Below are positions 1 through 6,286 of a stretch of 20,187 nucleotides of DNA, in pieces. The stretch lies in the IMG/VR virus record IMGVR_UViG_3300042444_000343, positions 1-20,187 of that record; one strand, 5' to 3'. Source of the DNA: a virus. The notes under the pieces are model-generated. The model ran no database searches and was not told the origin of the DNA. It saw nothing but the letters and a program-made list of their open reading frames with translations. A program made the translations under genes and the position numbers. Numbering within the stretch: position 1 is the first letter of the stretch; the number at the start of each line of letters is the position of its first letter.

Positions 1-28
1 CCAGCAACACCCGCCAGGCCTCTCAGCG

Positions 29-271
29 ATGCCCAAACAGGCGGGTCACTCTTCAAGCGGCGGCATGACCAGAAAACGTTTGCGATGGGCTGTCATCGCG
101 TGGAAGATGCCGCTGGTGATGCTGCCGCTGCTGCCGCTGGCCTTGCTCCTAGAGATGGCTACGACGGTGATGTGGTTTTTCTATTGCGTGGCGGACAAGG
201 CAAGGGATCAGTTCGAAGAGTGGTGGCGCGACCTGGACAGTCGGCTGCCTGACTCGTGGGAGCGGTACTAA
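29..271 (+). CDS. small single-pass membrane protein, function unknown
   Basis: An 80-codon ORF. It has a basic N-terminal part, one hydrophobic segment at about residues 28-52 (runs of Leu/Met/Pro, then VMWFFY), and an acidic, Trp-rich tail ending in WERY. This suggests a small inner-membrane protein with one helix and a cytoplasmic tail. The start is uncertain. ATG 29 has no ribosome site. ATG 65 (MTRKRLRW...) follows a CACTC element 13 nt upstream, as at several other uncoupled starts here, and would give 68 aa while keeping the whole membrane segment. No family recognised. It ends just before the tRNA-like element. Confidence 0.5.
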   Translation: MPKQAGHSSSGGMTRKRLRWAVIAWKMPLVMLPLLPLALLLEMATTVMWFFYCVADKARDQFEEWWRDLDSRLPDSWERY

Positions 272-275
272 GCCT

Positions 276-349
276 CACCCAGTCCGAGCCAACGGATAGG
301 GCGGCTCCGCTGCTGCGGGGCGATGCAGGTTCAAATCCTGCCTGGGTGC
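276..349 (+). tRNA. tRNA-like element, degenerate (possible tRNA pseudogene)
   Basis: A perfect 7-bp acceptor stem (276-282 with 342-348) and a perfect 5-bp T stem with loop TTCAAAT (325-341) are present. A D-arm-like stretch with GG in the loop lies at 288-302. The middle does not fit a normal tRNA: five bases instead of two separate the acceptor and D stems. The best anticodon stem (304-308 with 317-321) closes an 8-nt loop that would read GCT (Ser), but there is no long variable arm, and the variable loop is only about 3 nt. CCA is not directly encoded after position 349. A decayed or truncated tRNA, or an attachment-site remnant, is likelier than a working tRNA. Confidence 0.38.
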
Positions 350-1408
350 TCACCAACTCCCCCCAGCAGCAGCGACCCGCAGCCGATCGCCGAGACAGAC
401 CCAGTTCCGAGGGAATCCCCCAACCCTGCGCAGCGCCGGGGACGTGGGCTTCACCCTTTCGACCGGCACCAGCACCAGCTGATCAGGCCGCTCGCGGCGC
501 CGCCTGCTCCGATCCTTCGGCTCCACCGTCCCCCGTTCCACCGCCACCAGCACCAACTGCACCGACTGCGACGCCAGGGCCGCCTGCAGGCGTGCAAGCC
601 GCACCTCAAGCGCCCGTGTGCTGAGGCCTTCCTGCTGGGCCAGCTCGCCCCAGGGGATCTCCACCCCGTCAAGGCCCCAGGCCAGGGACAGCAGCCGCTG
701 ATCCTGCGGCGCCAACCTGGCGATCAGGCCCCGCAGCTGCTCCGCCTGGCGCCAGCGCTCGCGCTGCTCTTCCTCATCCTCTGGCGTGCGGTCGTAGGTG
801 GCGCACAGGCTGCCCAGCTCTAGCCCGTCATCCGTCACCACTTGGTCGAGGCTGGCGACCGATCGGCCGTTCTCAACCACCTGCTCCAGCACCTTCACGC
901 TGACGCCCAGCTCTGCGGCGATCTCCGCCTGCGTTGGCGTGCGGTTCAGCTCCAGCTCAAGCCGCCGGGTGACGGCCTGCAGCTTCGCTAGATGCTGGCA
1001 ATGGCTGCCGGGGATGGCGATCGCCCTGCTGTACTGATCAATATGACGGTTCACCCCCTGCCGGATCCACCACCAGGCGTAGGTAGAGAACCGATAGCCC
1101 TTGGCCGGATCGAACCGCTCTGCTGCCGTCAGCAGGGCCATGTTCCCGGCCTGAATCAGATCCTCGCGATCCTGCCCGGCGAACAGGCGGCTGCGGCGAC
1201 TGATGAACGCCACCACCAGCCGCAGATTCGCTGAGACGAAGCGATCCCGCGCCCGCATGCCCCGGCGCCTAATGCCTGGCGGGCATGGGTCGGGATGGGT
1301 CTGCCACCGCTGGATTGCCGTGCCGAGTTCGATCTCTTCGGCTGGCGTGAGCAGGGGTATGCGCCCGATGCTGTCAAGCCACCAGGACTGGTTGGAGCTG
1401 GCTGGCAC
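350..1408 (-). CDS. RNA polymerase sigma-70 family factor (group 2-like) with C-terminal extension
   Basis: 352 aa. Region 1.2 is at about residues 10-33 (DSIGRIPLLTPAEEIELG), region 2 at about 57-125 (ANLRLVVAF, DLIQAGNMAL, FSTYAWWWIRQ), region 3 near 145-180, and region 4 at about 225-280 with an HTH (SLAWGLDG, GLSTRALEVRLARL). It would direct RNA polymerase to a promoter subset. The region 2.4 Thr after IRQ(A/G)(I/V) is Asn, and the region 4.2 recognition helix departs from the TRERIRQIE type, so promoter specificity may be altered. About 70 residues follow region 4, with a duplicated QLVLVxVER motif and an Arg-rich linker; sigma factors usually end soon after region 4. Start is GTG 1408, six nt after CACTC. 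The stop overlaps the 3' side of the tRNA-like element. Confidence 0.85.
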   Translation of the reverse strand: MPASSNQSWWLDSIGRIPLLTPAEEIELGTAIQRWQTHPDPCPPGIRRRGMRARDRFVSANLRLVVAFISRRSRLFAGQDREDLIQAGNMALLTAAERFDPAKGYRFSTYAWWWIRQGVNRHIDQYSRAIAIPGSHCQHLAKLQAVTRRLELELNRTPTQAEIAAELGVSVKVLEQVVENGRSVASLDQVVTDDGLELGSLCATYDRTPEDEEEQRERWRQAEQLRGLIARLAPQDQRLLSLAWGLDGVEIPWGELAQQEGLSTRALEVRLARLQAALASQSVQLVLVAVERGTVEPKDRSRRRRERPDQLVLVPVERVKPTSPALRRVGGFPRNWVCLGDRLRVAAAGGSW

Positions 1409-1434
1409 CGGGTCGAGTGTGACGATTTGCCCCC

Positions 1435-1440
1435 ATCATA
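1435..1440 (-). promoter_or_regulatory. -10 box for the sigma factor gene
   Basis: The minus strand reads TATGAT, about 27 nt upstream of GTG 1408. No convincing -35 hexamer lies 16-18 nt further upstream. The rightward motif at 1453-1471 is back to back with it. Confidence 0.4.
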
Positions 1441-1452
1441 GGGTGCGAAAGG

Positions 1453-1471
1453 GGTTCCGATCCGGTATGGT
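1453..1471 (+). promoter_or_regulatory. promoter-like motif GGWWCC-N7-TANNNT, copy A
   Basis: GGTTCC, then gatccgg, then TATGGT. The same arrangement recurs at 7352-7370, 14148-14166 and 14858-14876, always shortly before the first gene of a unit. The TANNNT end suits a -10 box; transcription would start near 1478, about 20 nt before ATG 1499. No TTGACA-like -35 is present. Confidence 0.6.
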
Positions 1472-1498
1472 GTGGGGGCGTTCACCACTCGCTACGCC

Positions 1499-1840
1499 AT
1501 GGAACAGAACACCGCCACCCCGCAGTCCGACTGGGCAGCGCTGGGATGGATCACGCACCGCCAGCCGGGCCTCATGGATGCGGATGCGGCTGAGGACGTA
1601 TGGATTCCGCGCGAAATCACATCTACCCCCACTGGAAACACCACCTTTGTCAACTACCGGTTGATCGCTCCTGGCCAGCCGTGGTGGAGCTCTCATGTGC
1701 CGGAAATGCAGGACAGCGAGCCCGCCCCCACCGAGCCCGACCGCATCGCCGCGCTGGAGCAGCGGGTGGCGGAGTTGGAGGCCGCCATGCGCCAGCTGCT
1801 GCACGGGTCCCGGTTCCGCCTTGTTGTGGAGCCTCGCTAA
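1499..1840 (+). CDS. hypothetical phage protein with C-terminal coiled coil
   Basis: 113 aa, first gene of the rightward cluster. The N-terminal half is Trp/Pro-rich and of unknown fold. The C-terminal third (IAALEQRVAELEAAMRQLL) has a clear heptad pattern and should form a short coiled coil, suggesting an oligomer. ATG 1499 is preferred over GTG 1472 because it lies about 20 nt after the expected transcript start and eight nt after a CACTC element; GTG 1472 would touch the promoter motif. The stop overlaps the next start (TAATG), implying coupled translation. Function unknown. Confidence 0.6.
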   Translation: MEQNTATPQSDWAALGWITHRQPGLMDADAAEDVWIPREITSTPTGNTTFVNYRLIAPGQPWWSSHVPEMQDSEPAPTEPDRIAALEQRVAELEAAMRQLLHGSRFRLVVEPR

Positions 1841-2493
1841 TGACCACCTTCATAACAAAAGACGGCATTTCAATTGATCCCGAAATCCCGCAGACATGGG
1901 AAGAGGGCGAAAAAATGGCCGCCGATCAGCACACTCCGCCCCCAGCGATGACCACCACCCTCTACGCCCTAACCGGCGACGCTCTCAGGCTCCAAAACCA
2001 GATCGACGAGGCCGCCGCCGATCTGTTCTCTGATGACCCCGCAGTGGTGGCCGCGGCCACTGCCACGCTGGAAGGCCTGATCTCCGCCGAGGCCGACAAC
2101 AAGCAGGCCATCCTCGCCAAGGCCGACGCCTGGTGCTGGGTGATTGACAGCCTCAGGGCCCGGCACGCTGCCCGCAAGGCCCGGGCCGATGCCCTGCGCG
2201 AGCTGGCCGCTGCCGATGAGCAGCAGGCCGATGCGCTGCAGGATCGGCTGATTCAGGCGCTGCAGAAGGCCATCCCTGATGAGACCTCCTATCAGTTGCC
2301 CGAGCACAAGATCAGCAGCAGGAAGTCCACGGTCCTTGAATTGGATCCTGAATTAGAGCCTTTAGATCTTTGGGACCGATACCAGCGAACCAAGGTGGAG
2401 TTCGACAAGCCGGCAATCAAGACTGATCTCAAGAATGGCCATTTCATCGACGGCTGCTCCCTGGTGGAGCGGCGCAGCTGGAGTATCAAATGA
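1840..2493 (+). CDS. siphovirus Gp157 family protein
   Basis: 217 aa. The core starts at about residue 37 with LYALTGDALRLQNQIDEAA, followed by TLEGLISAEADNKQ, a long Ala/Arg/Gln-rich helical middle, and a C-terminal SSRKSTVLELD stretch. This order matches the siphovirus Gp157 family (Pfam PF05565), found in early regions of many phages and named after an S. thermophilus phage protein associated with phage resistance. Its biochemical role is not established. About 36 extra residues precede the core; ATG 1840 is chosen because it overlaps the previous stop, but ATG 1948 (MTTTLYAL) is possible. The end overlaps the next gene by ATGA. Confidence 0.8.
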   Translation: MTTFITKDGISIDPEIPQTWEEGEKMAADQHTPPPAMTTTLYALTGDALRLQNQIDEAAADLFSDDPAVVAAATATLEGLISAEADNKQAILAKADAWCWVIDSLRARHAARKARADALRELAAADEQQADALQDRLIQALQKAIPDETSYQLPEHKISSRKSTVLELDPELEPLDLWDRYQRTKVEFDKPAIKTDLKNGHFIDGCSLVERRSWSIK

Positions 2494-2663
2494 AAGCAAC
2501 CATCAGCACAGACGGCGCACTGTCCGTCATTCCAGAGTCAGAACTAGAGGCCTACGCCCTGTCTCGGTGGTGGGCCAATTACCAGCAAGGCGACAACTGC
2601 AGCGAGCTTGGGATCTTATTTAACAAGCTGTGCATTGAGCCCCCTATCAGTGATCACTCCTAA
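2490..2663 (+). CDS. small hypothetical protein
   Basis: 57 aa, beginning MKATISTDGALSVIPESE and containing a Trp-Trp pair (ALSRWWANYQ). Its ATG overlaps the Gp157 stop codon (ATGA), which supports translation. The start resembles small proteins I recall beside Gp157-type genes in cyanobacterial phage clusters, but no function is known to me. It has no membrane segment or metal-binding motif. After its stop there is a 13-nt gap before the next gene, the first break in the coupled run. Confidence 0.6.
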   Translation: MKATISTDGALSVIPESELEAYALSRWWANYQQGDNCSELGILFNKLCIEPPISDHS

Positions 2664-2676
2664 CACTCGCCCCACC

Positions 2677-2988
2677 ATGCAAACCCTCAACCCCACCCAA
2701 CCCCTCGAATGCCCCGGCGCCCTGTCGGACCTGATCCTGCAGGCCGCCCGCCAGGCGCTGCCAACTAACCCGCAGCAGCTGATCCGCCTCCCCGACTGCG
2801 GCGAGCGCAATCAGCCGCTGATGCCCCTGCTGGTGGGGCTGATCGATGCGGTGAAGGTCACGGCCACGGCTGTGGCGGACAACGCCTGGGACGCTGGCCC
2901 GGCGCTGCCCAAGGATCTCACGGACAGCCTGCTGGCTGATCTGCGGTTCATTTCTCAACAGATTCAGGCCGCCAACAATGCCTTCTAA
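2677..2988 (+). CDS. hypothetical protein
   Basis: 103 aa, probably all helical (SDLILQAARQALPTN, LLVGLIDAVKVTATAVADNAWD, SLLADLRFISQQIQAANNAF). ATG 2677 is preferred over ATG 2608 because the longer form would overlap the previous gene by 56 nt, and because ATG 2677 follows a CACTC element with an 8-nt gap, the same distance as at ATG 1499. No Shine-Dalgarno is visible. No family recognised. Confidence 0.6.
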   Translation: MQTLNPTQPLECPGALSDLILQAARQALPTNPQQLIRLPDCGERNQPLMPLLVGLIDAVKVTATAVADNAWDAGPALPKDLTDSLLADLRFISQQIQAANNAF

Positions 2989-2991
2989 CCA

Positions 2992-3153
2992 ATGGCCTAC
3001 TACATCACCTACACCAAGGACAATGAAACCCACGACCTTGAATGGATCGCCGGCAACGGCTGGACCATCCCTGCCATTCGGCAATGTTTCGAGCGCAGGT
3101 TCTCGGGCGCTGAAATCATCTCTATCCACGAACGGCCATGCTGCTCCATCTGA
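2992..3153 (+). CDS. small hypothetical protein
   Basis: 53 aa starting MAYYITYTKDNETHDLEW and ending with an IRQCFERRFSGAEIISI stretch before a Cys pair. It is separated by only 3 nt from the gene before it, which supports co-translation. The 'phage FE.R..GAEI.SI' pattern is familiar to me from small proteins of cyanobacterial phages, but no function is assigned. It overlaps the start of the next ORF by 16 nt. Confidence 0.5.
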   Translation: MAYYITYTKDNETHDLEWIAGNGWTIPAIRQCFERRFSGAEIISIHERPCCSI

Positions 3154-3239
3154 TCACCGCCTGGCTGCTGTGCTCCGCCAGGACCAGGCCCACCGCGCTC
3201 AGGCTGCTGCCCAGGCCGCTGCCGGTCGCCGAGCCGTGA
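3138..3239 (+). CDS. possible tiny hydrophobic/basic ORF
   Basis: 33 codons from ATG 3138, with a hydrophobic N-terminus (MLLHLITAWLLC) followed by an Arg/Pro/Leu-rich tail. It fills the space between its neighbours: it overlaps the gene before by 16 nt, and its stop overlaps the next start as GTGA. The support is positional only. A longer ORF in another frame (2978-3334) crosses the same stretch but would lie inside both neighbours. Confidence 0.33.
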   Translation: MLLHLITAWLLCSARTRPTALRLLPRPLPVAEP

Positions 3240-3334
3240 TTGCCGCCGCGCTGGCCCTGCTGGGCATGGTGGCTGGCGCCGTGGTGCTGGTTCAGGAGGT
3301 GGGGATTCAGCAGGTGGAGGTGCGCCGTGGCTAA
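3236..3334 (+). CDS. small single-pass membrane protein
   Basis: 32 aa from GTG 3236, almost entirely one hydrophobic helix (IAAALALLGMVAGAVVLVQ) followed by a short polar tail ending VEVRRG. The start overlaps the preceding stop (GTGA). The tail codons carry the GGAGG ribosome site for the next gene. The same last six codons end the next gene at 3584, through a 19-bp direct repeat. Possibly a holin-like or regulatory peptide, but size and one helix are the only evidence. Confidence 0.5.
   Translation: MIAAALALLGMVAGAVVLVQEVGIQQVEVRRG
3314..3332 (+). repeat. 19-bp direct repeat at gene junction, copy 1
   Basis: Identical to 3564-3582. It encodes the VEVRRG end of the upstream protein and carries GGAGG plus the GTG GCT start of the downstream one. 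The two copies flank exactly one gene (3327-3584). Confidence 0.85.
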
Positions 3335-3584
3335 GCCAGTTTTTACCAGATCAGTTGAAATCAGCGTTGGCCCGACCATTGAAGAATTGGCCAAGGCCAT
3401 AATTCACCTAGGCAGCGACGAACAGGCCGAGTTGATTTCCAAGATGGCCGAATTGGCTGACTTTAACGTTCCCATGCAACTTCAATACGTCACTGACGAC
3501 CCTGGGCTTACACGTCAAGGCCGTGCATTGATGCAATTGATTGGCGACTACTCGGGAGAATTTGTGGAGGTGCGCCGTGGCTGA
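3327..3584 (+). CDS. hypothetical protein in a repeat-flanked cassette
   Basis: 85 aa from GTG 3327 (MAKPVFTRSVEISVGPT...). It has an acidic helical middle (IEELAKAIIHLGSDEQAELI) and ends VEVRRG. GGAGG lies 6 nt before the GTG. It overlaps the preceding gene by 8 nt and the following gene by 8 nt, with the same junction sequence on both sides. That suggests this gene was inserted or duplicated as a unit between two copies of one start signal. Its AT content looks a little higher than its neighbours. No function is recognised. Confidence 0.65.
   Translation: MAKPVFTRSVEISVGPTIEELAKAIIHLGSDEQAELISKMAELADFNVPMQLQYVTDDPGLTRQGRALMQLIGDYSGEFVEVRRG
3564..3582 (+). repeat. 19-bp direct repeat at gene junction, copy 2
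   Basis: Perfect copy of 3314-3332, again joining a VEVRRG end to a GTG GCT start with GGAGG six nt upstream. Confidence 0.85.
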
Positions 3585-3939
3585 TCATCCTGTGAAGGTG
3601 CCGCCGGAGTTGGTGAAGGAGTGGATCAACGATGGGCCACCCTTGGACCAGCCCAAACACGTTGCCCATTTTATTGCTGATCGCGCCGCCCAGTGGGGCG
3701 CAGATCAAGAGCTGAGGGTGTGCTGTGATGCGATTTATTTGCACGAAGGGCGACCACTCTGCGGCGGCACTGCCGAATGGCTCCGCGCCACCCGTCGCCC
3801 TAAGCCGTTGTCGCTGGCGGAGCGTGCGCTGGAACAGTACGAACGGGTTGAGGACATTTTGCTCAATCACGACGTCATCCCCGCTGGCTGCATCCGCACC
3901 GCCCTCACCCGCCTCGCCGAACTGGAGGCCCAGCAATGA
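3577..3939 (+). CDS. conserved cyanobacterial phage/prophage hypothetical protein
   Basis: 120 aa from GTG 3577 (MADHPVKVPPELVKEW...). The middle contains ADQELRVCCDAI and then LRATRRPKPLSLAERALE, a pattern I recall from small hypothetical proteins scattered through Synechococcus-type phage and prophage regions; it ends in a Leu/Glu-rich helix. Function unknown. GGAGG precedes the start, and the first 8 nt overlap the previous gene. The last codons carry an AACTGGAGG stretch that serves as ribosome site for the next gene, whose ATG overlaps the stop. Confidence 0.7.
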   Translation: MADHPVKVPPELVKEWINDGPPLDQPKHVAHFIADRAAQWGADQELRVCCDAIYLHEGRPLCGGTAEWLRATRRPKPLSLAERALEQYERVEDILLNHDVIPAGCIRTALTRLAELEAQQ

Positions 3940-4163
3940 AACTCAGATTCCCCCCGACCCGTTACCGCGTGGTGCGGGATTCTTACCTCGGCTACGAGGC
4001 GCAGTTTCGCCCGTGGTGGTCTCCGTTTTGGTGGCAATGTAATTTCGTCAACACCAACAGAAGTATTAGGCAAGCGCGTCAAGTTTGTGTTAATCATGCA
4101 AGCGGCCGTGGTGCTGCAGTTGTCGCCCAATTCTCCACCCGCGAACTGGAGGTCCATCAATGA
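3936..4163 (+). CDS. conserved hypothetical protein
   Basis: 75 aa. The N-terminus holds YRVVRDSYLGYEAQFRPWWSP and then FWWQC, a Trp/aromatic-rich core that looks like a small beta domain, followed by a helical NRSIRQARQVC stretch. The pattern is familiar from cyanobacterial phage clusters without known function. ATG overlaps the previous stop (ATGA), with GGAGG 8 nt upstream. The C-terminal codons (ELEVHQ) repeat the junction sequence of the previous gene (ELEAQQ) in 20 of 22 bases, again with GGAGG ahead of the next ATG. Confidence 0.65.
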   Translation: MKLRFPPTRYRVVRDSYLGYEAQFRPWWSPFWWQCNFVNTNRSIRQARQVCVNHASGRGAAVVAQFSTRELEVHQ

Positions 4164-4393
4164 CCTTCCTCCCCGACGACGACGCCTGCTTGAGTGCCGG
4201 CGAGGGCATCACCAGGACCAGCGAGCCCGGCGCCAGGTTCTGGCCGGTGCAGATCCACTGGCCCGGCTGCCGGCCGATGCGCTGCACCATCCGCGCCACC
4301 TGCAAACAGCAGGCCTACCAGTTCGCTGAGCGCCGGCATCCTGATGCCAGCTCAATTGAAATCCTGTCTCGGAGATCCACACCATGGCTTTAA
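4160..4393 (+). CDS. hypothetical protein
   Basis: 77 aa with several Cys (positions about 10, 37, 42, 48) but no regular CxxC pair, and a WPVQIHWPGCRPMRC segment. ATG 4160 overlaps the preceding stop and has GGAGG about 8 nt upstream. It overlaps the next gene by 10 nt. No family recognised; cysteine pairing or metal binding is possible but not shown. Confidence 0.55.
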   Translation: MTFLPDDDACLSAGEGITRTSEPGARFWPVQIHWPGCRPMRCTIRATCKQQAYQFAERRHPDASSIEILSRRSTPWL

Positions 4394-4596
4394 GGACTAC
4401 TCGCGCTGAGCACCCCTGGCAATTCGCCCCAGGGGATCACGTCTACATCGCCGGTCGCCCTCAGGAACCGGCGATCCTCACCGGCAAAGTCCGGCGTAGC
4501 CGCGCCAACTGGCCGCACTACTACCTAGTGGATGCCGATGGTCACGAATGGCTTGTGCCGCAAATCCACCTCTCCAGCGCACTGATTCAGGCATGA
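4384..4596 (+). CDS. small SH3/KOW-like protein (hypothetical)
   Basis: 70 aa. The central part reads FAPGDHVYIAGRPQEPA, a gap, and then YYLVDADGHEWLVP. A 'GD.V.I' strand, a turn and a later strand pair resemble small SH3-like barrels (KOW/Tudor type) that bind nucleic acid or protein; this is pattern-level inference. A GGAGA lies about 9 nt before the ATG. It overlaps the gene before by 10 nt and the gene after by ATGA. Confidence 0.55.
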   Translation: MALRTTRAEHPWQFAPGDHVYIAGRPQEPAILTGKVRRSRANWPHYYLVDADGHEWLVPQIHLSSALIQA

Positions 4597-4862
4597 ACTC
4601 CGACTGCAACCCGATCGAACAGTCAGCCCGCCAGGACCGGCTGGAGGAGCTCTACACCGCCGATGGCCGGCATGATCCGGCGCACCCGATGCACGGCACC
4701 TACACCGGACTAGCGGAGGCTGAGCGTGAGCAGCAGCGCGATGAATTGATCAGCGCTGCATTTTCCGCCTGGTGGCGGGACAGCTACGGCCAGCCGCCTG
4801 GCACCCATGCCGTGATGACACACACGGCGTTTGCGAAACACGTACTGGAGACTCTGAAATGA
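4593..4862 (+). CDS. hypothetical protein
   Basis: 89 aa. Features seen are RLEELYTADGRHDPAHPMHG, then YTGLAEAEREQQRDE and a Trp-Trp pair, with a helical C-terminus. The 'R.E.LY..DGRH...HP.H..YTGL' pattern is one I recall in cyanobacterial phage hypotheticals; no activity is known. ATG 4593 overlaps the previous stop (ATGA), so it is preferred over the longer frame beginning at 4548. Its own stop overlaps the dCTP deaminase start. Confidence 0.6.
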   Translation: MNSDCNPIEQSARQDRLEELYTADGRHDPAHPMHGTYTGLAEAEREQQRDELISAAFSAWWRDSYGQPPGTHAVMTHTAFAKHVLETLK

Positions 4863-5371
4863 TCCTCGCTGATTGGCAGATCCGCAGCCGCTGCGAAGGC
4901 GGCATGGTGGTGGGATGGGATCCGGCGCTGGTCAACCCGGCCAGCCTTGACGTGCGGCTGGGCGACCTGCTGCTGATCGAGTCGGCGCAGTCGCCGGAGC
5001 TGGTGCCGTATCCGCTGGGCCGGCATAGCCAGGATGATCCCTACGAGCTGAAGCCGGGGCAGTTTGTCCTGGCCCAGACGGTGGAAGTGTTCAACCTGCC
5101 GGATGACATCGCCGCGCAGTTCATGTTGAAGTCAAGCCGGGCCCGTGAAGGCCTGGAGCACCTTATGGCGGGATACTGCGACCCCGGCTGGCATGGATCT
5201 GTACTCACCCTGGAGCTGCACAACTCCCGCCAGCTGTGGCCCGTGTGGTTGTGGCCAGGGATGAAGATCGGGCAGGTTGTATTCAAGTTGATGGCTGAGC
5301 GGCCAATCAATAGCTACGCCGTGACTGGCCGCTACAACGGCGACACCACTGTTCACGCCAGCAAGGGCTGA
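4859..5371 (+). CDS. dcd: dCTP deaminase family protein
   Basis: 170 aa. The dCTP deaminase/dUTPase fold is indicated by KSSRAREGLE (91-100, the SS.aR.Gl substrate motif), then CDPGWHGSVLTLELHN (107-122), where Glu119 matches the catalytic Glu of Dcd, and GMKIGQVVF (134-142). The enzyme converts dCTP to dUTP, feeding dTTP synthesis; whether it also hydrolyses dUTP (bifunctional type) cannot be read here. Length is close to bacterial Dcd (about 190 aa), slightly short at the C-terminus. ATG 4859 overlaps the previous stop (ATGA) and the stop overlaps the next ATG (TGATG). With the dNMP kinase at 10762-11289 it forms a phage nucleotide-supply set. Confidence 0.88.
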   Translation: MILADWQIRSRCEGGMVVGWDPALVNPASLDVRLGDLLLIESAQSPELVPYPLGRHSQDDPYELKPGQFVLAQTVEVFNLPDDIAAQFMLKSSRAREGLEHLMAGYCDPGWHGSVLTLELHNSRQLWPVWLWPGMKIGQVVFKLMAERPINSYAVTGRYNGDTTVHASKG

Positions 5372-5724
5372 TGCTCCCCTGCCAGTGGTGCAACGGGACC
5401 ACCCGCGTAATTAATACCGAGCTGCACCCTGAAGGCCAGCGACGCTGGCTGCGGTGTCAGAACTGCGGCCAGCTCACCCGATCAATCGAAACCTATGAAA
5501 GCGGTCGCCGGATGCCGGGGCCGCTTCCTGGTGTCAGGCGCCGGCGACCGGCCCGACAAGGGGCCAGCAATGGGCGATCGGTGCTCACCGATGCCGACAT
5601 TCGCCGGCTCAGGGAGCAGGCCGCGGCAGGGACGCCCAGAGCCGTGCTGGCTAAGCGGTATGGGGTGACGCCCAACCACGTCACTCGGATCGTGCGGCGG
5701 CGGGCCTGGCGGCACGTAGCCTGA
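5371..5724 (+). CDS. zinc-ribbon plus HTH DNA-binding protein
   Basis: 117 aa. The N-terminal half has two CxxC pairs (Cys4/Cys7 and Cys29/Cys32) in a zinc-ribbon layout. The C-terminal half (about 70-115) reads LTDADIRRLREQAAAGTP, then AVLAKRYGVTPNHVTRIVRR, a resolvase/homeodomain-type HTH, with a very basic linker between. A DNA-binding regulator is likely, perhaps controlling this cluster; the target is unknown. The start overlaps the dCTP deaminase stop. CxxC-HTH pairs like this occur in phage early genes. Confidence 0.72.
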   Translation: MLPCQWCNGTTRVINTELHPEGQRRWLRCQNCGQLTRSIETYESGRRMPGPLPGVRRRRPARQGASNGRSVLTDADIRRLREQAAAGTPRAVLAKRYGVTPNHVTRIVRRRAWRHVA

Positions 5725-5727
5725 GCC

Positions 5728-5937
5728 ATGGAGCACCTCCCCACCACCGAACTGGTCATCCGCGACGGGATCCCCGTTTGGCTGATCCAAGGGTGGGGAG
5801 TCGAGGCCGTCAGTGCCAGCCGTCACGCGGCGTTGCGGTCGTTTCGCTGGAAATGCCAACGCCGCGGACTGCAGCTCCCAGCAGGGAGTGAGCAGCCGCG
5901 GCGGGGGCCTTCGGAGTGTGATGAGCCGGGGGTTTAG
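5728..5937 (+). CDS. small hypothetical protein, end of rightward cluster
   Basis: 69 aa, starting 3 nt after the previous stop (MEHLPTTELVIRDGIPVWLIQGWGVEAVSASRHAALRSF would be the folded part). The N-terminal 45 residues look like real coding sequence with a beta-alpha pattern; the last 20 are low complexity. It runs 4 nt into the convergent gene at 5934-6239. No family recognised. Confidence 0.5.
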   Translation: MEHLPTTELVIRDGIPVWLIQGWGVEAVSASRHAALRSFRWKCQRRGLQLPAGSEQPRRGPSECDEPGV

Positions 5938-6239
5938 CAAACCACTGGCATGGTGCCAGCGCGCAATGAAAACAACTCGTCGCCCTCTTCCTTGATCAAA
6001 AGCTGCACATCGGACGGAAACGCCCAGTTTGCGCTTTTTACAGCTTTAACAAACTCGGGAACATCAAGCCAGTTGTAAGCTCCCGCCCAAATCTCGTGCT
6101 CTACGGCTTTTGTTCCGCCTGCAAACCCGTCAATCTGGTTCAAAGGAAACGCACCAGCACCTGACAGCCACAACTGTACGTTTTTGATTCCTGGATCTTC
6201 AATAAAGGTCAGCAGTATGACGTTGGAAACGCAGCTCAT
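5934..6239 (-). CDS. small hypothetical protein
   Basis: 101 aa. It contains NVQLWLSGAGAFPLNQIDGFAG and EIWAGAYNWLDVPEFVKAVKSANWAFPSDVQLLIKEEGDE, suggesting a compact alpha/beta protein. Its base composition is visibly richer in A/T than the neighbours, which hints at recent acquisition. It is convergent with the rightward cluster and divergent from the small ORF at 6287. On its own strand a CACTC element lies 13 nt before ATG 6239. No family recognised. Confidence 0.6.
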   Translation of the reverse strand: MSCVSNVILLTFIEDPGIKNVQLWLSGAGAFPLNQIDGFAGGTKAVEHEIWAGAYNWLDVPEFVKAVKSANWAFPSDVQLLIKEEGDELFSLRAGTMPVVC

Positions 6240-6286
6240 GTTAGCGTGGGGTGAGTGGATAGAATGAACAGAACAGCATCACGATC

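Noticed and set aside
1016-1025. HIP1 (GCGATCGC) as proof of a cyanobacterial chromosome
   Set aside because: Only one exact copy was seen, about what chance predicts at this GC content; it neither proves nor excludes a cyanobacterial host.
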